From: Limnomonas spitsbergensis
Lineage: Eukaryota; Chlorophyta; Chlorophyceae; Chlamydomonadales
DNA: 64,000 bases
NCBI GenBank assembly: GCA_037349105.1
Contig: JAYJMM010000004.1
Location: forward strand, 2,507,001 to 2,571,000
Direction of reading: 5' to 3'
Shown: positions 47,701 through 59,896 of the stretch, in pieces
Layout: every line of letters starts with the position of its first letter
Numbering within the stretch: the stretch's first letter is position 1
The notes under the pieces: model-generated
Databases searched by the model: none
What the model saw: the letters and a program-made list of their open reading frames with translations, nothing else
Told to the model about the DNA's origin: nothing
Translations under genes and position numbers: made by a program

Positions 47701-49884
47701 ACATCCATGTCTCCTGGTGGTGCCAATTGAGGGAGCCTCCTATTTGTCCCCCAAAAGAAGGTATCCTCTGCAGATCTCCCCTGCCCAGCATATTTTATGC
47801 TCTGTTTATTATAGTATACCGGTACCCTGCAGCTGAAATCCAGCTATGACACGGCCTTGGGGGCCTAGTGCAGTCAGCCATGCTTCTTGGGCAATAGGCT
47901 GTGATACACCTTGATCGCCGCCTAAAGCCGCTTAAGAGATTGGGTTCCAGTGGTGGCTGTCTGTCGTCCTCCAAAAGCTGGTGTGGTTAGGATGACAAGA
48001 AACACTTGTCTTCTGCCCAAAGTTCTAAACATCACGCCTCTCTCCACCTCAACCACAGACCGGCCACTTCCTTGGGGCAGGAGATGCTACCGGGGCCAAG
48101 GCCTCGGCCGCAGCCGCGATCTCGGTGGCGCCGGTCGCCTGGCTCTTGGCTGCCGTACCGCTTCTTCACCCCGTCTGCCAGAGGTTTCTCATCACCGCCT
48201 TCAGCGACCCAGGCCAGGGAGTCGACCCTCTCCTCAACACGTGCCTCACACATCTGTTCCAGGTGGGCAGCATAGTCCCGCTGACCAATCTGTTGACCAA
48301 TCTGTTCGGAAAGTGCATCTCAAATGCCGTCATGACCAGCCAACACCATTGGTCGACTTATAAAAATGTGTCTTCCCTGCCCGCTATTAGTCATCCGCCA
48401 GCTGTCCCTGGGGGGATATGGAGAGCCTTAAATGCTCCCCGTCCCGGTGCACTTTGCTTTGAATGCCCCATTACTTTGTTAAGGTGTTCAAAGATCAAAA
48501 GCTCTGTGTATCTGCAATATGGACCAGGAATTGTATCCTTCCACATTGTAGAAAGGCACACAATGTGACCTGACAGCAATCCTCTTGGATCTATATGGCC
48601 CTGTCAACAGCAGGGTTTGATCAGGACAGGTGCAGTCTGCAGCAGACCCCCTCTCCTGTGTCCAGTTAGCTCCCCTGCTTACCCCGCAGATTGTAGCGCT
48701 GCTCATCCTCTTTGACGGCGTTCAGACCATCATGAGTGGAGTAGTGCAGGCGCTGGGATGCCAGCGCGAGGGCGCCCTGGTGAACGCCATTGCCTTCTAC
48801 GCGTTTGGAGTGCCCTCGGGACTGTACCTTGCGTTCGGAATGCGTCTCGGAGCCGAGGGGTTGTACCTCGGGATGATGGCAGGCCCTGTCATCCAGGCTG
48901 CCTGCTACGGCGTTATGCTGTACACAGCAGACTGGGATGCTGTGGCAAGGTGATGAATAATGGGCGCAGGACAGGCTAGGGCAGGCCGGTTTTATTTTGT
49001 GCACCATGTTGTCCATATGGCATGCGCACATTGAGCATCACTTTATGTTCACTCTTTGAGCACATATTGCCATGGACACCGCATTCATGAACAGTTGCCT
49101 AGATGTTGTCAGATGCCGTAGGAGACAGATGGCCTTGACCTTGTCTGGGGTGTATACACATGCTGACATTCAATCTGCTGCTGCTGCTGTCTCCAGGCTT
49201 GCTTGCTTGTCCGGCGATTCCTACCAGGAGCTCGGCACCCTGCTTCAATTTAAGTCTCATGTAGTAAATGGGCGTGCCGAATTCCTGCATGCCCTGACCG
49301 GTGCCGTCAGTGCAAAGTACTCTTTTTCCCAGCAGTCGCCGGGGTCATTGTCGGAGCGGCAAGCCAGCCTGCCAGTCAGGCGGGAAGCGTCGCTGAAGTC
49401 TTCCGCTCGAACCGCGCCGGAGAGCACCTTTTCGCCTGTCTCCATCGGTACGTCGAGGTTCAGGATCGAGGAGAGCCAGGCGGCCATCGCGGTGATGACG
49501 GCGGCGACACTGGATGACGAGGGCGCATGTGCGGCCGAGTTTTCCGTCGCGGCGCTGACGCCGTTTGCGGCCGGGCGGGCGGATGACGCGGTCTCGGATC
49601 CTTCAACGTGCCACGAGCAGTCCCCTTTCTCGCTGTTCAGCCAGTGGCCGGGCTCGTTCGTTAGGAACCTGGAGTGCTTGATGGAAGAGGATCGGGAGAG
49701 GACCCAAGGCGGGCGCAGCAGATACACATCCATGGCCGGTGCGGCCAGCAGGCAGACCAGAAGTGACCTCAGCTTTTATGCGGCAGCTAGCGGTGTTATA
49801 GCCGGGCGCATCAGTCTGGCGGCGTATGGCAGCGTGGGCCTCGGGCTAGATGAGGACGATGATTTAGGGTGTATGGATGATTGA
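44705..49884 (+). CDS. MATE-family multidrug/toxin efflux transporter with a long C-terminal tail
   Basis: A proton- or sodium-coupled antiporter of the plant DTX type, exporting organic compounds across the plasma or vacuolar membrane. Eleven exons join in phase: 44705-44852, 44918-45063, 45261-45469, 45731-45851, 46463-46588, 46707-46765, 46961-47052, 47534-47583, 48059-48262, 48690-48949 and 49197-49884, giving 700 residues. Family marks: ALDTQASQAVGAGRLNRLPA, EAVSRPLSRVLVAQRVAAPL, YPACFMKCAESWAF (the usual CxEWW region with one W replaced), GSVQTGHFLGAGDATGAKAS (normally RVSNELGAG) and the last helices to LYTADWDAVAR. About 12 membrane spans fit in residues 30-470. The final exon adds 229 mostly polar, Ser/Ala-rich residues ending in an acidic DEDDDLGCMDD, unusual for this family. 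The intron after 45469 starts with GC (AG|gcaagt). Substrate unknown. Confidence 0.92.
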
Positions 49885-50276
49885 TAGTTTGGCAAAAAGT
49901 GTGAGAGCCGACTAGATGGGGAGTTGCACCATGGGACATTCATGAACCTGGGCTTATGTGGATTTGGTGGAATTTCATTGTTCTGGGCCTCATCTATTTA
50001 TTTACCCAGAAGCTTGTCCCCCGCTCTACATACTGAAAATATGAAATCATAGAGAGCTCAATCGCTCATGCTAAAAGCGGCTGGCCGAAGGCTTTAAGGA
50101 GGTGACTTGACTTCATCAGCGCGGGCCTACCTACAAGGTTCTCTGCTTGGCTCTATTCATCGATGTGATTTTTTTGTTACATATAGCTACCTGGATATCT
50201 CTGCACCGGAGAGTTCAGGATCAGCCACAGCTGAGAGAGACTGCCACAGGGAGCAGATTAAATAAATTATTTACCT

Positions 50277-50330
50277 GTATACACCTCTGGGCCCTGCTCA
50301 AAAAGGCTTGGCTGCGTGGGCGCCTAAATA
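50277..50330 (+). repeat. Dispersed core element, forward copy
   Basis: Reads ACACCTCTGGGCCCTGCTC, AAAAAGGCTTGGCTGCGTGG, GCGCCTAAATAAAGGGCTGG, followed by a purine-rich tail. The first dozen bases (GTCAATGACGTT) are missing. Confidence 0.87.
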
Positions 50331-51184
50331 AAGGGCTGGGAGGAAAGAACGAAACAAGCATAAGGGTGCATGAAAAATGAGGGAAGTGGGAAATAAAGAG
50401 ATCTGTTAAGGTCTTAAGGATGGCCGCCCCCTACCAGCCCCATGTGGCCGAGCAAGCAGCAGGGCCCAGCGGGAATGCACCATGCTTAACTTGTATTAAG
50501 CAGACTGACTTGAGGACGCTACAAGGCAGACAGGACCTTCACCAGGAAACTGCTTCCAGCAGCCGCTGATGGGTCAGTGCTCGGTAGCTGACAAGGTGTT
50601 TGATGCGGGACTCCTGCTAAAAAGACGAGTGCTCCTCTTACAGCCATAAATCTACCCTTTCAGCTTTCAAAGGTCCGATTGGAACCAATCATATTCTGGC
50701 CTGCGGCTGGCGGCTGAAGCAGGCTTGCACCAGCCAAAACACGGGAAGTTTTGGCCAAAGACCGGTAAGTAGCTGAACTAGAGCCCTGACACGAAACAAG
50801 AATGTGCATGATACTGGAGGTGAAAATTGCGTTGCTTGGAAGGCGCGTCTTGTGGGACATCTCTCCTGATATCGAGGAATTCATAAGCTAAATGCCGGTA
50901 ATACCCATCACTTACCACTAAACACTGAACTCACTTAAGTTATGTGTCACACAGTTTCATACCTAGTTCACACATTTAAAACACTTAAACTCACTGAAGT
51001 TTCGCTTACGCATCACTCAATTCTTACACAGACTCGTAAATTTTCACTCAAACTTTCTTGTTTCCTTCTCAATTTTCCTAGGAGGCGCCCAACCGAACTC
51101 TTTTGCACCCACGTCATGTTTTATGGCTGGGGCTAATCTGCTGCACTATGGGGTTAATTTCCACGCTACTGCTTGGTGGTTGAG

Positions 51185-51320
51185 TGTTGGTTGCTTGCCC
51201 AGGGGGGGTCACTGGTTTTCGCTCGCTGTCCTAGCGTATTTAGTGCCTGTACCGGTTTATGGGCACAAGTCCCATGCAACGTGATGCCCCGTTCGACTGT
51301 AAAAACTTCACATCAGATCA
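51185..51320 (+). repeat. Diverged dispersed repeat, copy 2 (partner at 20765)
   Basis: Same block order as 20765-20895, with GGTTGCTTGCCCAGG, GCTGTCCTAGCGTATTTAGT and AAAAACTTCACATC. A core element follows at 51421. Confidence 0.7.
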
Positions 51321-51420
51321 GAACCATAGTTTGTCCATACCAGGGCAACGTACAGGCATTGCCATGAACCACAAATTATCGAATCTGACACGTCATGTCG
51401 TGATTTTGGCATGAATAGGC

Positions 51421-51482
51421 GAGTCAATGACGTGACGTTCATGGGCCCAGCTGAAAAAGGCTCAACAGTATCGGCGTCCATC
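51421..51482 (+). repeat. Dispersed core element, forward, diverged
   Basis: Reads GAGTCAATGACGTGACGTTC, ATGGGCCCAGCTGAAAAAGG, CTCAACAGTATCGGCGTCC, followed by AATAAATAAA and purines. Confidence 0.75.
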
Positions 51483-52580
51483 TGTCTGGCTGGTAACTTG
51501 AGAGAATAAATAAACAGAAGAACGACAGAGAAAGACTAACCCAATGAAAAATGACAGGAGGTCCGATTCCCCCCAGTGTCAGTGTTTGGGGAGTTTAGCC
51601 ATCAACAAGTTTGACCTCATCTTTCACAAAAGCCAGGGCCATCCAGGCTTCCACCGATACCTGCCCTGCTGCAGCAAGTGAATGATCGTGGCGACTCCTG
51701 GCTGTTCCTGGCTTGCATCCGTTGCAGGCTTGGTAGGCGGCTGCAGACCTGTGTTTGGTTTCCCACTCCCCCTGACCTGTTTCCTTCCTCAGGGATGTGT
51801 CAGGCTTGAAACGGTTTGAGGTCTGTGGAATCACCTCCTGGACAGGAGTAAGCCCCGAATGCAAATCGTGCAAATTTATGCACCCCCTAAGTCAAATCAT
51901 GTAACAGATGCCCAATATGAGTTGATTTGACAGATTGATACCTGAGATACAAGTTTATATCGGTACCTGAGATACCTTCCGGACGCAATCCATTGACACA
52001 CGTTTGTAATAATAGCGCCCATAGAATAAAGCAAGGTGTAAGAATCGTGGCCGCATAGCGATGTTTTTTATGCACAGCTACCTGCATGAATATGTTGTTT
52101 ACTGAAGGCGAATTGCTTGACCTCTGGTTTGCGGAAGTGACAGTCCCCCAATTAATCAAAAGCAACACACACAAAAACCCAAGAGGACCGGCATGCCTCA
52201 ACACAAGGTGTCTGGCTTGCGACTAGCCCGTTCAGACGCATGACACCCAAAGCACAGCAAGTACTAAAAGGGCAAGTTCGTTTCAGGTGCCCCCCAGCCT
52301 TGGCTTCTTATCCGGGCTGCAAGCCACAGACTTTGCAAGGCTAACATACGTTCAAAAGTTTTAGCTTGCTCATCACCTTTGCACATGCCTGACATGAATG
52401 AAACAAGCATCACGGCAAGCCACCCTCTGCCCTCTCTACCAAGGCACCTCAGCAGCACTGTTCGGCCAGCAGCACAGATCAGCCCGGGTCAGCCAGCAGC
52501 ACTGGGCGGCACTGGGTGGCCCTCCTCACCCCTAACTGAGCCCGCCTCATCTCCTTCCCAGCTGATCCCACTCAGGGGCA

Positions 52581-55500
52581 TCACTGAAGGAGGCTCTTAG
52601 ATGGGGTAGGCAGGCCAGCAGCCATTGCCAGCCGGCTCATACTGTGCTTGCTGGCCTCTCTGGAGGGAGGTCCCAGCCCATCATCTGCTCCATGGTACCC
52701 AGACCTGCTCGAAATGGAAATGACCCGTGGAGCCACATTGAAGCTGCCCACCCTGGAGCTGATCCCACAGGGCGAGTTCAGGGAGCTGCCGTGGTGGGAA
52801 TGCGAGCGGGACGTGGTGCGGGCCAGCGAGCGGGAGCCGGCGGACATGCGGGAGGCGACTGACTGTGACGAGACCTGTCTGCGGAGAGGCTCCAAGGCGC
52901 CCACGTCGTTGGGATTCGGCGAGGAGATGCTGCCGCACCTGGATCCGGCCAGAGATCCGTTCCGGCTTGCGATGCTGTTGGGGAGCAGGATTGGCGGCAG
53001 AGTTGGCACGCCCCTCCTGCCTGCTGGCGCGCCGGACAGGCCGGAGGGCACCTGGCTGAGGCAACTTGATACGTCCTCCGAGGCATACGTCACAATGACA
53101 CCCGCCTGCTTAAGCTTAAATTGAACACCTGACCGGGACCTATTGCTCTTGCGTCTGCCAGTGGCAGCACTCGTGGCCTTGAGGCTGCTCCTGCGAGAAA
53201 CTGCGCCAGCCTGATCAGAGGCTGCTTGCTGCCATGGGCGATACTCCTCGCTCCCCATCTGCCTCAGCACGGCGCTGAGCACATCAGGGCGCGGACCGCT
53301 CTTTGCGCTACCGCCACTGCGCCCGCTGGCCTGGGGCTGCAAGGCCATACGGCGGCCGCTCGACTGCTGCTGCAGCAGCGGGCCGCGGGCGGGAGCCGCT
53401 GGTTTCAGAGGGCTGTGGCACGAGGACCTCGGCGCCTTGTTTGCGCCCTCCGGAAGGAACCGGGTGGGGCTATGGCAGCCTGTATCAGAGCTAGAATCGC
53501 TGAGCCCATCAGACGTCGTCTGCTCCTTAAAGCGGACAGTTGCGGACGGGCGCTGCGATAGCCCCACCTTCCGCAGGTTGGACCTGCTGGAGAAACACTG
53601 AGAAGGGCATTCGGATGACCTGCGGGGCTTGGATTTCCTTCTGTTTACGGATGAAGAGCAGCCTGTGTTGCTCGAGAAGTTGTGCAGCCGGCGCGACCTG
53701 GACGTCGAGGGCCGGTTGACGAGGGCGCCAAGGTCATGGTCCTCCTGCATGCAAGCAGCATCGACAAACACACGTTTCAGCTCGTGGCACCTCTGACGAG
53801 CAGGCACGAAAGTGCGATGCTGCAGCGGGGCAAGCCGGGTCGGTTGTCAATACAGCTGGTTCTGGTACCGAAATAGGCATTGGTAATTTTCTTCTCTCCA
53901 GCGGTGCACATCGAGGCACGCACGGTCAACCAGCACTGTTACCCATTCCCTCCCCAGCATCTGTCCAGCCAAGACTGCCCAGGCTGCTGCAGCACCCTAC
54001 TCACCGCTCTGGTGCGCATGCAGTTACAGAACTCCTCATAGTTGATGCGTCCGTCCTGGTCCGTGTCAATGTCCCGCAGGATAGCTGCCATATCAAGCTG
54101 CAGCAGCCACAGCAACAAGCAAAAGGGTCAAACCAGGGAAAAGCAGGCGTGCGGTGCCTAGCTCTGGGGAAGGTGGCGCTGGATGTAAAAAAGACCGGGG
54201 AGCAATGCTGAAAAGTTTTGAGGAGCGATATTGGAAAGACCGGAGGATCCGGATGCTGTCAGTGCAGCAAAATAAGGCGGGTCATCTCCATAGTCTTAAA
54301 CTCTTTTGCTGCTTGGAAATCCCGGCGATCCTGTCCTGAGGGCTGAGGTTAGGCTGACCCACCTGTCCCTCGTTGTTGGACATGGCTTCCTTCAACTCCT
54401 CCTCGGTGATGAAGCCGCTGTTGTCTTTATCAAAGATGCGGAAAGCACGGAAAAGCAGCTCGTCCTTGTCCAGCCGCAGCTGGTGCACCTGGGCAGTGGG
54501 CACAGGCAGGGGAGGTGGACCAGTGAGGCCTAGTGCGCTCTCGGCCAGTAAGGTGTGCTGACGAGCTCCACCATGGGCACTCTGTATAACTAGGAAAGAT
54601 CTATCAGCAGAACACAGCCCAAGCAGGCCCTTTCTACTCTGCATGACTAGGTAAGGACATGGCCGGCTGGTGTATCCCAGTCCGATACTGCGGATTGTGC
54701 GACCGTTCAAAAGCATCACGAGGAGGGTGCATCAATGATTGAGTTGAGATGTATGCCCAGGCTCTAGGCGGCACAGTACGCCGAGGGATCCAGTCAACAC
54801 AGCCAGAGACTCGCTTGCTCGGTGAGACAAACGTTTCTGAACGGTTTCTGATTTGTGGAGGGGGCATACACTGCGCATCTTTTGCCCTGAGGACCAGCCC
54901 CAGGCTGTTCCCTTACAATGCTGCGATGCAGCTGTTGCAGGAGCAGGATGGGACATACTTCAAACAGCAAGCAATCCTCCAAGATTGAACATCAGTATAT
55001 GAGTTAAGAAGCATTCCTTAATCCACGCCCCAGGGTGTATTTATTTATTTATTTAAGAAGCATGGAGGACTCCGCCTCAAAATGACCTAGGTCATGTGCC
55101 CAATGCCCAATTTCCCATGAGGCGGCGGCCAAGAGTGCACAGCCCCAGGGTGCACATGGAAATCACGTGGCCAGCAGGCCACCTAGAAGGGATCTAAGTT
55201 CTGGCTGACCGGGGAGGCTGACACCCTTACACCCGCCCTCACCGTTGCCCCGAGGAACTCCTCATAGTCGATGACACCATCGCCGTTGAGGTCCGCACAT
55301 CGCATCAGCTCCTGTTCACACAAGCCGGGATGGAAATAAGCATGTGGACACTTGCCGGTGTGGGCAGGGCGTATCTCTGGAAACAGGTGGGCACAGCTGC
55401 ATCAAGATTTGCATGCAACACTGCGGCTACTGGTCACTGGCTTGGCACTGACTGCAAAGCTTGTAGAGAGGGGGAGATCAGTATTTGAATTTCCGACTAC

Positions 55501-58500
55501 GAGTTCACCTTATGACAGGCCGCCATGGAGGCCAGGAGGTAGCTGAGATGTAGCTAAATTCAAGCCCAGCCATAAAAAAGGACCCTGGGAGGGAATGCTT
55601 GCCAGAGGCACACAGGGACGGAGGGCGCATCACAACCCCAAGTGAGAGGTGCAGGTGCAGGTGCAGGTGCAAGTGCAGGGGCTTATATGCCTGCATGTTG
55701 ACTAAGCCTGTCAGCATCCTGATTGGCGCGAGACGTCACGCCCGACCATGCTAGCGAGGAGGATACATTAACTGCATGAGTGTTGCTCTGCATGCACTCG
55801 CACCTTGGCCTGCGAGTCGGGCATGCACAGCCCCTTGGACTGCAGTGCGCTGTGCAGCTCCGCAACCGTTAGCACTCCATCACCATCGGCATCCATCTCG
55901 AAAAAAATGTTACGGAGGCCACGGACCTAGGGTACGGTCACGGGCACAGGCAGGGCTTGGGTCACAGGCAGGGCTTGGGTCACAGGCAGGGCTTGGGTCA
56001 CAGCTAAGCAGGGGTCAGCAGCAGGCAGGAGGTGTTGTTGTGGTATAGGCTTCGCAATGGCACTATACACATCTGGCGCCAGATGTCTCTAGTGGCATTG
56101 CGAAGCCTGGGCATTGTGCTGTCCCTCTGATTTACAACCCATGGAAGCCAGTGTTGCACCGCACGTTCACACCAGGCCGATGTCCCCTAGTCCCAGCTGT
56201 CACCTCTCAATCTGGGGCAGAAAAATCGGATTCAAAAAGCCCTTGCCTCACCTCCTCCTCAGGCAGCAGCGTAGCCAGCACCCGCCGCGCCTCCTTCTTG
56301 AAGCGGTTCATGTCGGCAAAGTTCCGGAGCCTGGCCACCACAGTGTCGGGGATGCGTCCGCTCCCACCCGCCTGGCTGCTCGGGGGACTGCAGCTGCTGC
56401 CAGTCGCCCAACTGAGCCAAGGGTGCTCCAGCAACTCCGCGATCGTGGCACGGCGACGAGGGTCCTTAAACAACATTCTGCATATCGTGGGGTGTGTGTG
56501 CAATTCGGGGATCCTCAAACATGGTCATTGTCAGTGGACGAGACATGAGGATCCCTACCCCCAAAATCGGATTTTAAAAATGAATCATGCGTGCCAGCTT
56601 GTACAGGTTCTAAGGCTCTCCGGCTGAGGGCTTGAATCTGCATGCGTACTATCACAGGTATTATTTCAATCTAAGGGGGGGCAGTAGAGCAGGGATACGT
56701 ATCTACGGTATCCCGCCCCAATCATTCAGGCCTGCTAAAGCTGCCACCACACCGCACCTTGAAATCATATCCTTGGCATACGATGAGACTTCGTCCCAGG
56801 AAGGGTTGCTGAACTTGAGGGGGCGGGACATGGAGGCCTCGAAAATCTGCATGTGCACGATTTTACACTGCTTATATTGTGCAATCTGCATCATGCGTTT
56901 TGAAGCCACAAGAAGCATTTTGGTTGTCAGGATCAGGGTGGTGAACCACTCCTTTTAGTTAACCCTAACAATACATGCAGCAGCCTGGCTGGTAGCGTCA
57001 GCCTTGTCCCTGCAAGATGTGTAAGGATATCTTAAGCTTGTAGAAGCACATCTGAAGAGTCATTGCTCATAGAGATGAGTTGTGAGCAAGCAAGCAAGCA
57101 GCGTAACTGGCCAGCCGAGATTTTGCCGGGGCTCCAAGGGGCTAGCTCAGATTATGCCTTGGCCCCAGCTGGCACTAGGCAGGGCTGCACTAGGGGTCCA
57201 CGTCTCCTGCTTCATCCAGCTAAGCTACACACCTCTTCATCGTTTGCGCCATCAAATGGAGGGTAGCCTCCCAGCACGATGAACAAAACTACGCCGAGGC
57301 TCCATACGTCACACTCCTTGCCATAGCCATTCCCAAGCAGGACCTGAAGGGTGAAGGATTTAGGGTTCAAGGATTTAGGGTGCATGTACAGGCATTTGTG
57401 GGCAGGACAGCGTGCATATAAATATCCTAAAGTGCGCCTCTGGAGATAGATCTACATTCCCTGCTGTTCTCTAGGTATTACATCCTGATAGGCAGTCCCC
57501 GCAGCATCCAGAAGTGCACTTTCAAGAATGTATGCATGAAGACACGCTGGCTACTTTAGTGAGATTGCTGGACAGAGGCACCTATCCAAAGTCCACCGTT
57601 CACACTTATGAATGGTGGACAGAAGCACCTATCCAGGGTCCACTCTTCACACCTGTGAATGGGGGACCCTCCCCAGTCCCTCATCCAAAAGTGTGAATGG
57701 TATATACTGGAAGCTCACCTTCACCCCGTGGGTGGGTTGCGTGACCCACCTCGGGAGCAACATAGAAGGAGGATCCCACCCCGTCTTTCAGGGGTCCTGC
57801 TGATCCCCTGGACCTCCCGCTGTCCGTGACACACGCCTTCAGGGCTGTCTGGGGCACCAGTGCTGACAAGCCAAAGTCGGCCAGCTTGATTGTAGCGCTC
57901 ACGGAGTTGTCCAAAAACAATATGTTTTCAGGCTTGATGTCTCTGCGGGACGAGCATCCAGGGAGCAGAGGAGGGCCTCACATCCAATTCAGAGGTTCTT
58001 AACACAGGTGGTAGAGAGGGGCCTCAGATCCAGTTCAGAGGGCCTCAGATCTGGTTCAGAGAAAAATAGTCTGCTGGCTTAACAGATGCTGGCGGGAATT
58101 TTGATTGTAACCTGTAGTTGTTAGCTGTTGCCTCTAGAAAGAGAAGAGGCCCCGATGTATGCTCCCTGCCGGCCTACGCATTTATCTCATACCGGGAGTG
58201 TAGCTCACCTGTGGACAACCCCTAAATCATGGCAGTAGGAGAGCGTCTCCAGAAGTGTCTGCATCGTCTCAGCTGCATTGCGCTCCGAGTAGGTGCCACT
58301 TTTCAAGAGTCGCTCAAACCAGTCCCCACCCGCGCACAGCTCCTGATGGAAGATGGTGGCAATGATGGGTTCAGGGGGACTTTATTAAGCACATCAGCCA
58401 GAGCTCGTCTTTCGAGTTTTAGGGCCTCACAGTAGCAACATCAAATAAGGGAATACAGCTACACTGACGCAGAGTCATGTCGCCCTAAATCAGTCAGCAG

Positions 58501-59896
58501 CCTTTTTGAACGGCGGAGAAGCCAAGAAGCTCAGGTATAACAGTCTGTCACCGCCTCCTCTGCCACGCCTCTCGCACATGAGGGTCAGTTCGAGGGAAAA
58601 GTGCCAGGCATTCGCTATGACTAACAGGGTCAGCTGGCAGGGTCAGCTGTAGAAGCCAGGGCTAGATGTAGCAGGTGCACTAGGGTCATCTGTAGCAGGT
58701 GCACTAGGGTCAGCTGTAGCAGGTGCACTATAGGCAGCTGTAGCAGGTGCACTAGGGTCAGCTGTAGCAGGTGCACTAGGCTCACCAGGATCATGTGAAT
58801 GGCGTCGGTATCCTCGTAGACCTCAAACAGCTGAATTATGTTTTTGTGGCCGCTGAGGTGGAACATGATCTCCACCTAAGATGAAGGAGAGATGGGTTCA
58901 AGTCAGGAGCGGCTTACACAGTGCGAGAAGGGGGGGGGGAGGCTCTGAAACCAACGTAACAACCTGCACACCTGGTGCAGATGTACTAACATATTGATGT
59001 TGTGAAGAGCACCACCTCGATCTTTACTGTCTGTACCTCCTTAGAACATATATCAGAATTCCCTCTCAAACCTAGTAGCTTCAGGAACGCTACAGCGGAA
59101 GTCTAGTCCTCAAAGATCAAACAAGTGGCAGTTGGTGGCCTCACAGACACATTGTAAATATCCTTCAACCAACCCCAAGCACTGCAATACCTCGTTGCGG
59201 ATGTCCTTGCAGAACTTGTTGACGGGCGCCACGGCTTTCCTCTTACTGATGGACTTGATGGCGTACCTCTTTCCTGACTGCTTGTGGATGGCCACAGATA
59301 CCATTCCAAACTGGGAAGGAAAGGGGGACGACAGCAAACAACAGCAAGAAAATGGAATTCGTACTTGTGGATATGAGCCTATAATGTGCTACCCAGCCTA
59401 CATGGCAGACCATGGACCAAGCCTGTGCTACCAAAGGTTGGTTGTTTCGATATGTTAGGGCCAGTTGGCTGGCTGCTAAGAAAACACTGTTGTTGTCGTT
59501 TATCATAAAGACGCTTTGAAACATCCTGTAGAGGAACTGACCACTGCCCATCACATACTGCATTTGCAAACCATGCAGCAAGTTATGAACCCATGCTCAG
59601 AACAGGTGCATGAGGTAAGGAACCTGCCCATGGGCAAGAAGCACACCGACCTGTCCATGACCTAGGTCCTCTCCTATGCTGTATACATTGTTGACATCTT
59701 CAGTTCTCCTCAGCACAAAGAATGCTTTGTTCTGGTCGGGTGCTGGCGCTGGGGTAGGTTCTTCCTCGGGGCCAGGACTAACCAAGAGCTTAGTGGAGGG
59801 CGCATCTTTGGGCAGCGTCTTTTCATCGAAGCTGTCCGTCAAGCCTGAAGCTTGCTTCTTCTCCGAACCTTGGTCTCCTGTTAAGCAATTACCCAT
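52581..59896 (-). CDS. Calcium-dependent protein kinase (CDPK) with N-myristoylation motif and long tail
   Basis: A Ser/Thr kinase switched on by calcium, probably at membranes. Thirteen exons, all in phase: 59651-59896, 59191-59310, 58786-58875, 58209-58342, 57750-57942, 57233-57343, 56758-56846, 56252-56477, 55804-55926, 55243-55311, 54363-54488, 54005-54097 and 52581-53744, giving 927 residues. MGNCLTGD is an N-myristoylation site with a palmitoylatable Cys. Kinase marks: [24 protein letters not shown] (ATP lysine), [19 protein letters not shown] and FYVAPEVL. The activation loop carries about 20 extra residues ([17 protein letters not shown]). Four intact EF hands follow: [48 protein letters not shown]. 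The last exon adds 387 Ser/Arg-rich residues; typical CDPKs end soon after EF4. It is divergently paired with the F1-alpha-like gene. Confidence 0.95.
55935..56010. repeat. 22-bp tandem repeat, three copies, in a CDPK intron
   Basis: Repeats of GGTCACAGGCAGGGCTTG with minor change, between the exons starting at 55926 and ending at 56252. Confidence 0.85.
56048..56107. repeat. 60-bp near-perfect palindrome, family member 2
   Basis: Two 30-bp arms meet at TCTGGC|GCCAGA with three mismatches (GGCTTCGCAATGGCACTA against its mirror TAGTGGCATTGCGAAGCC). It is homologous to 29643-29690. It lies in a CDPK intron and could extrude as a cruciform or hairpin. Confidence 0.88.
58663..58780. repeat. 24-bp minisatellite in a CDPK intron
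   Basis: Five copies of CTGTAGCAGGTGCACTAGGG + TCAG directly after the exon 58786-58875 (minus strand). As the unit is 24 bp and stop-free, unspliced reading would add a repeated LVHLLQLT peptide to the kinase N-lobe. Confidence 0.9.

Larger units (their letters stand above)
49885..52580. other. 2.7-kb gene-free spacer with repeats
   Basis: Holds forward core elements at 50277-50330 and 51421-51482, the 45-base tail of the 155-bp repeat (about 50430-50482) and the diverged repeat at 51185-51320. Small open frames here lack splice-compatible extensions or recognisable domains. It contains the 3' ends of the convergent MATE and CDPK genes. Confidence 0.65.

Noticed and set aside
49257..49733. 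Minus-strand frame of 158 codons
   Set aside because: Antisense of the MATE tail exon, with no splice continuation.
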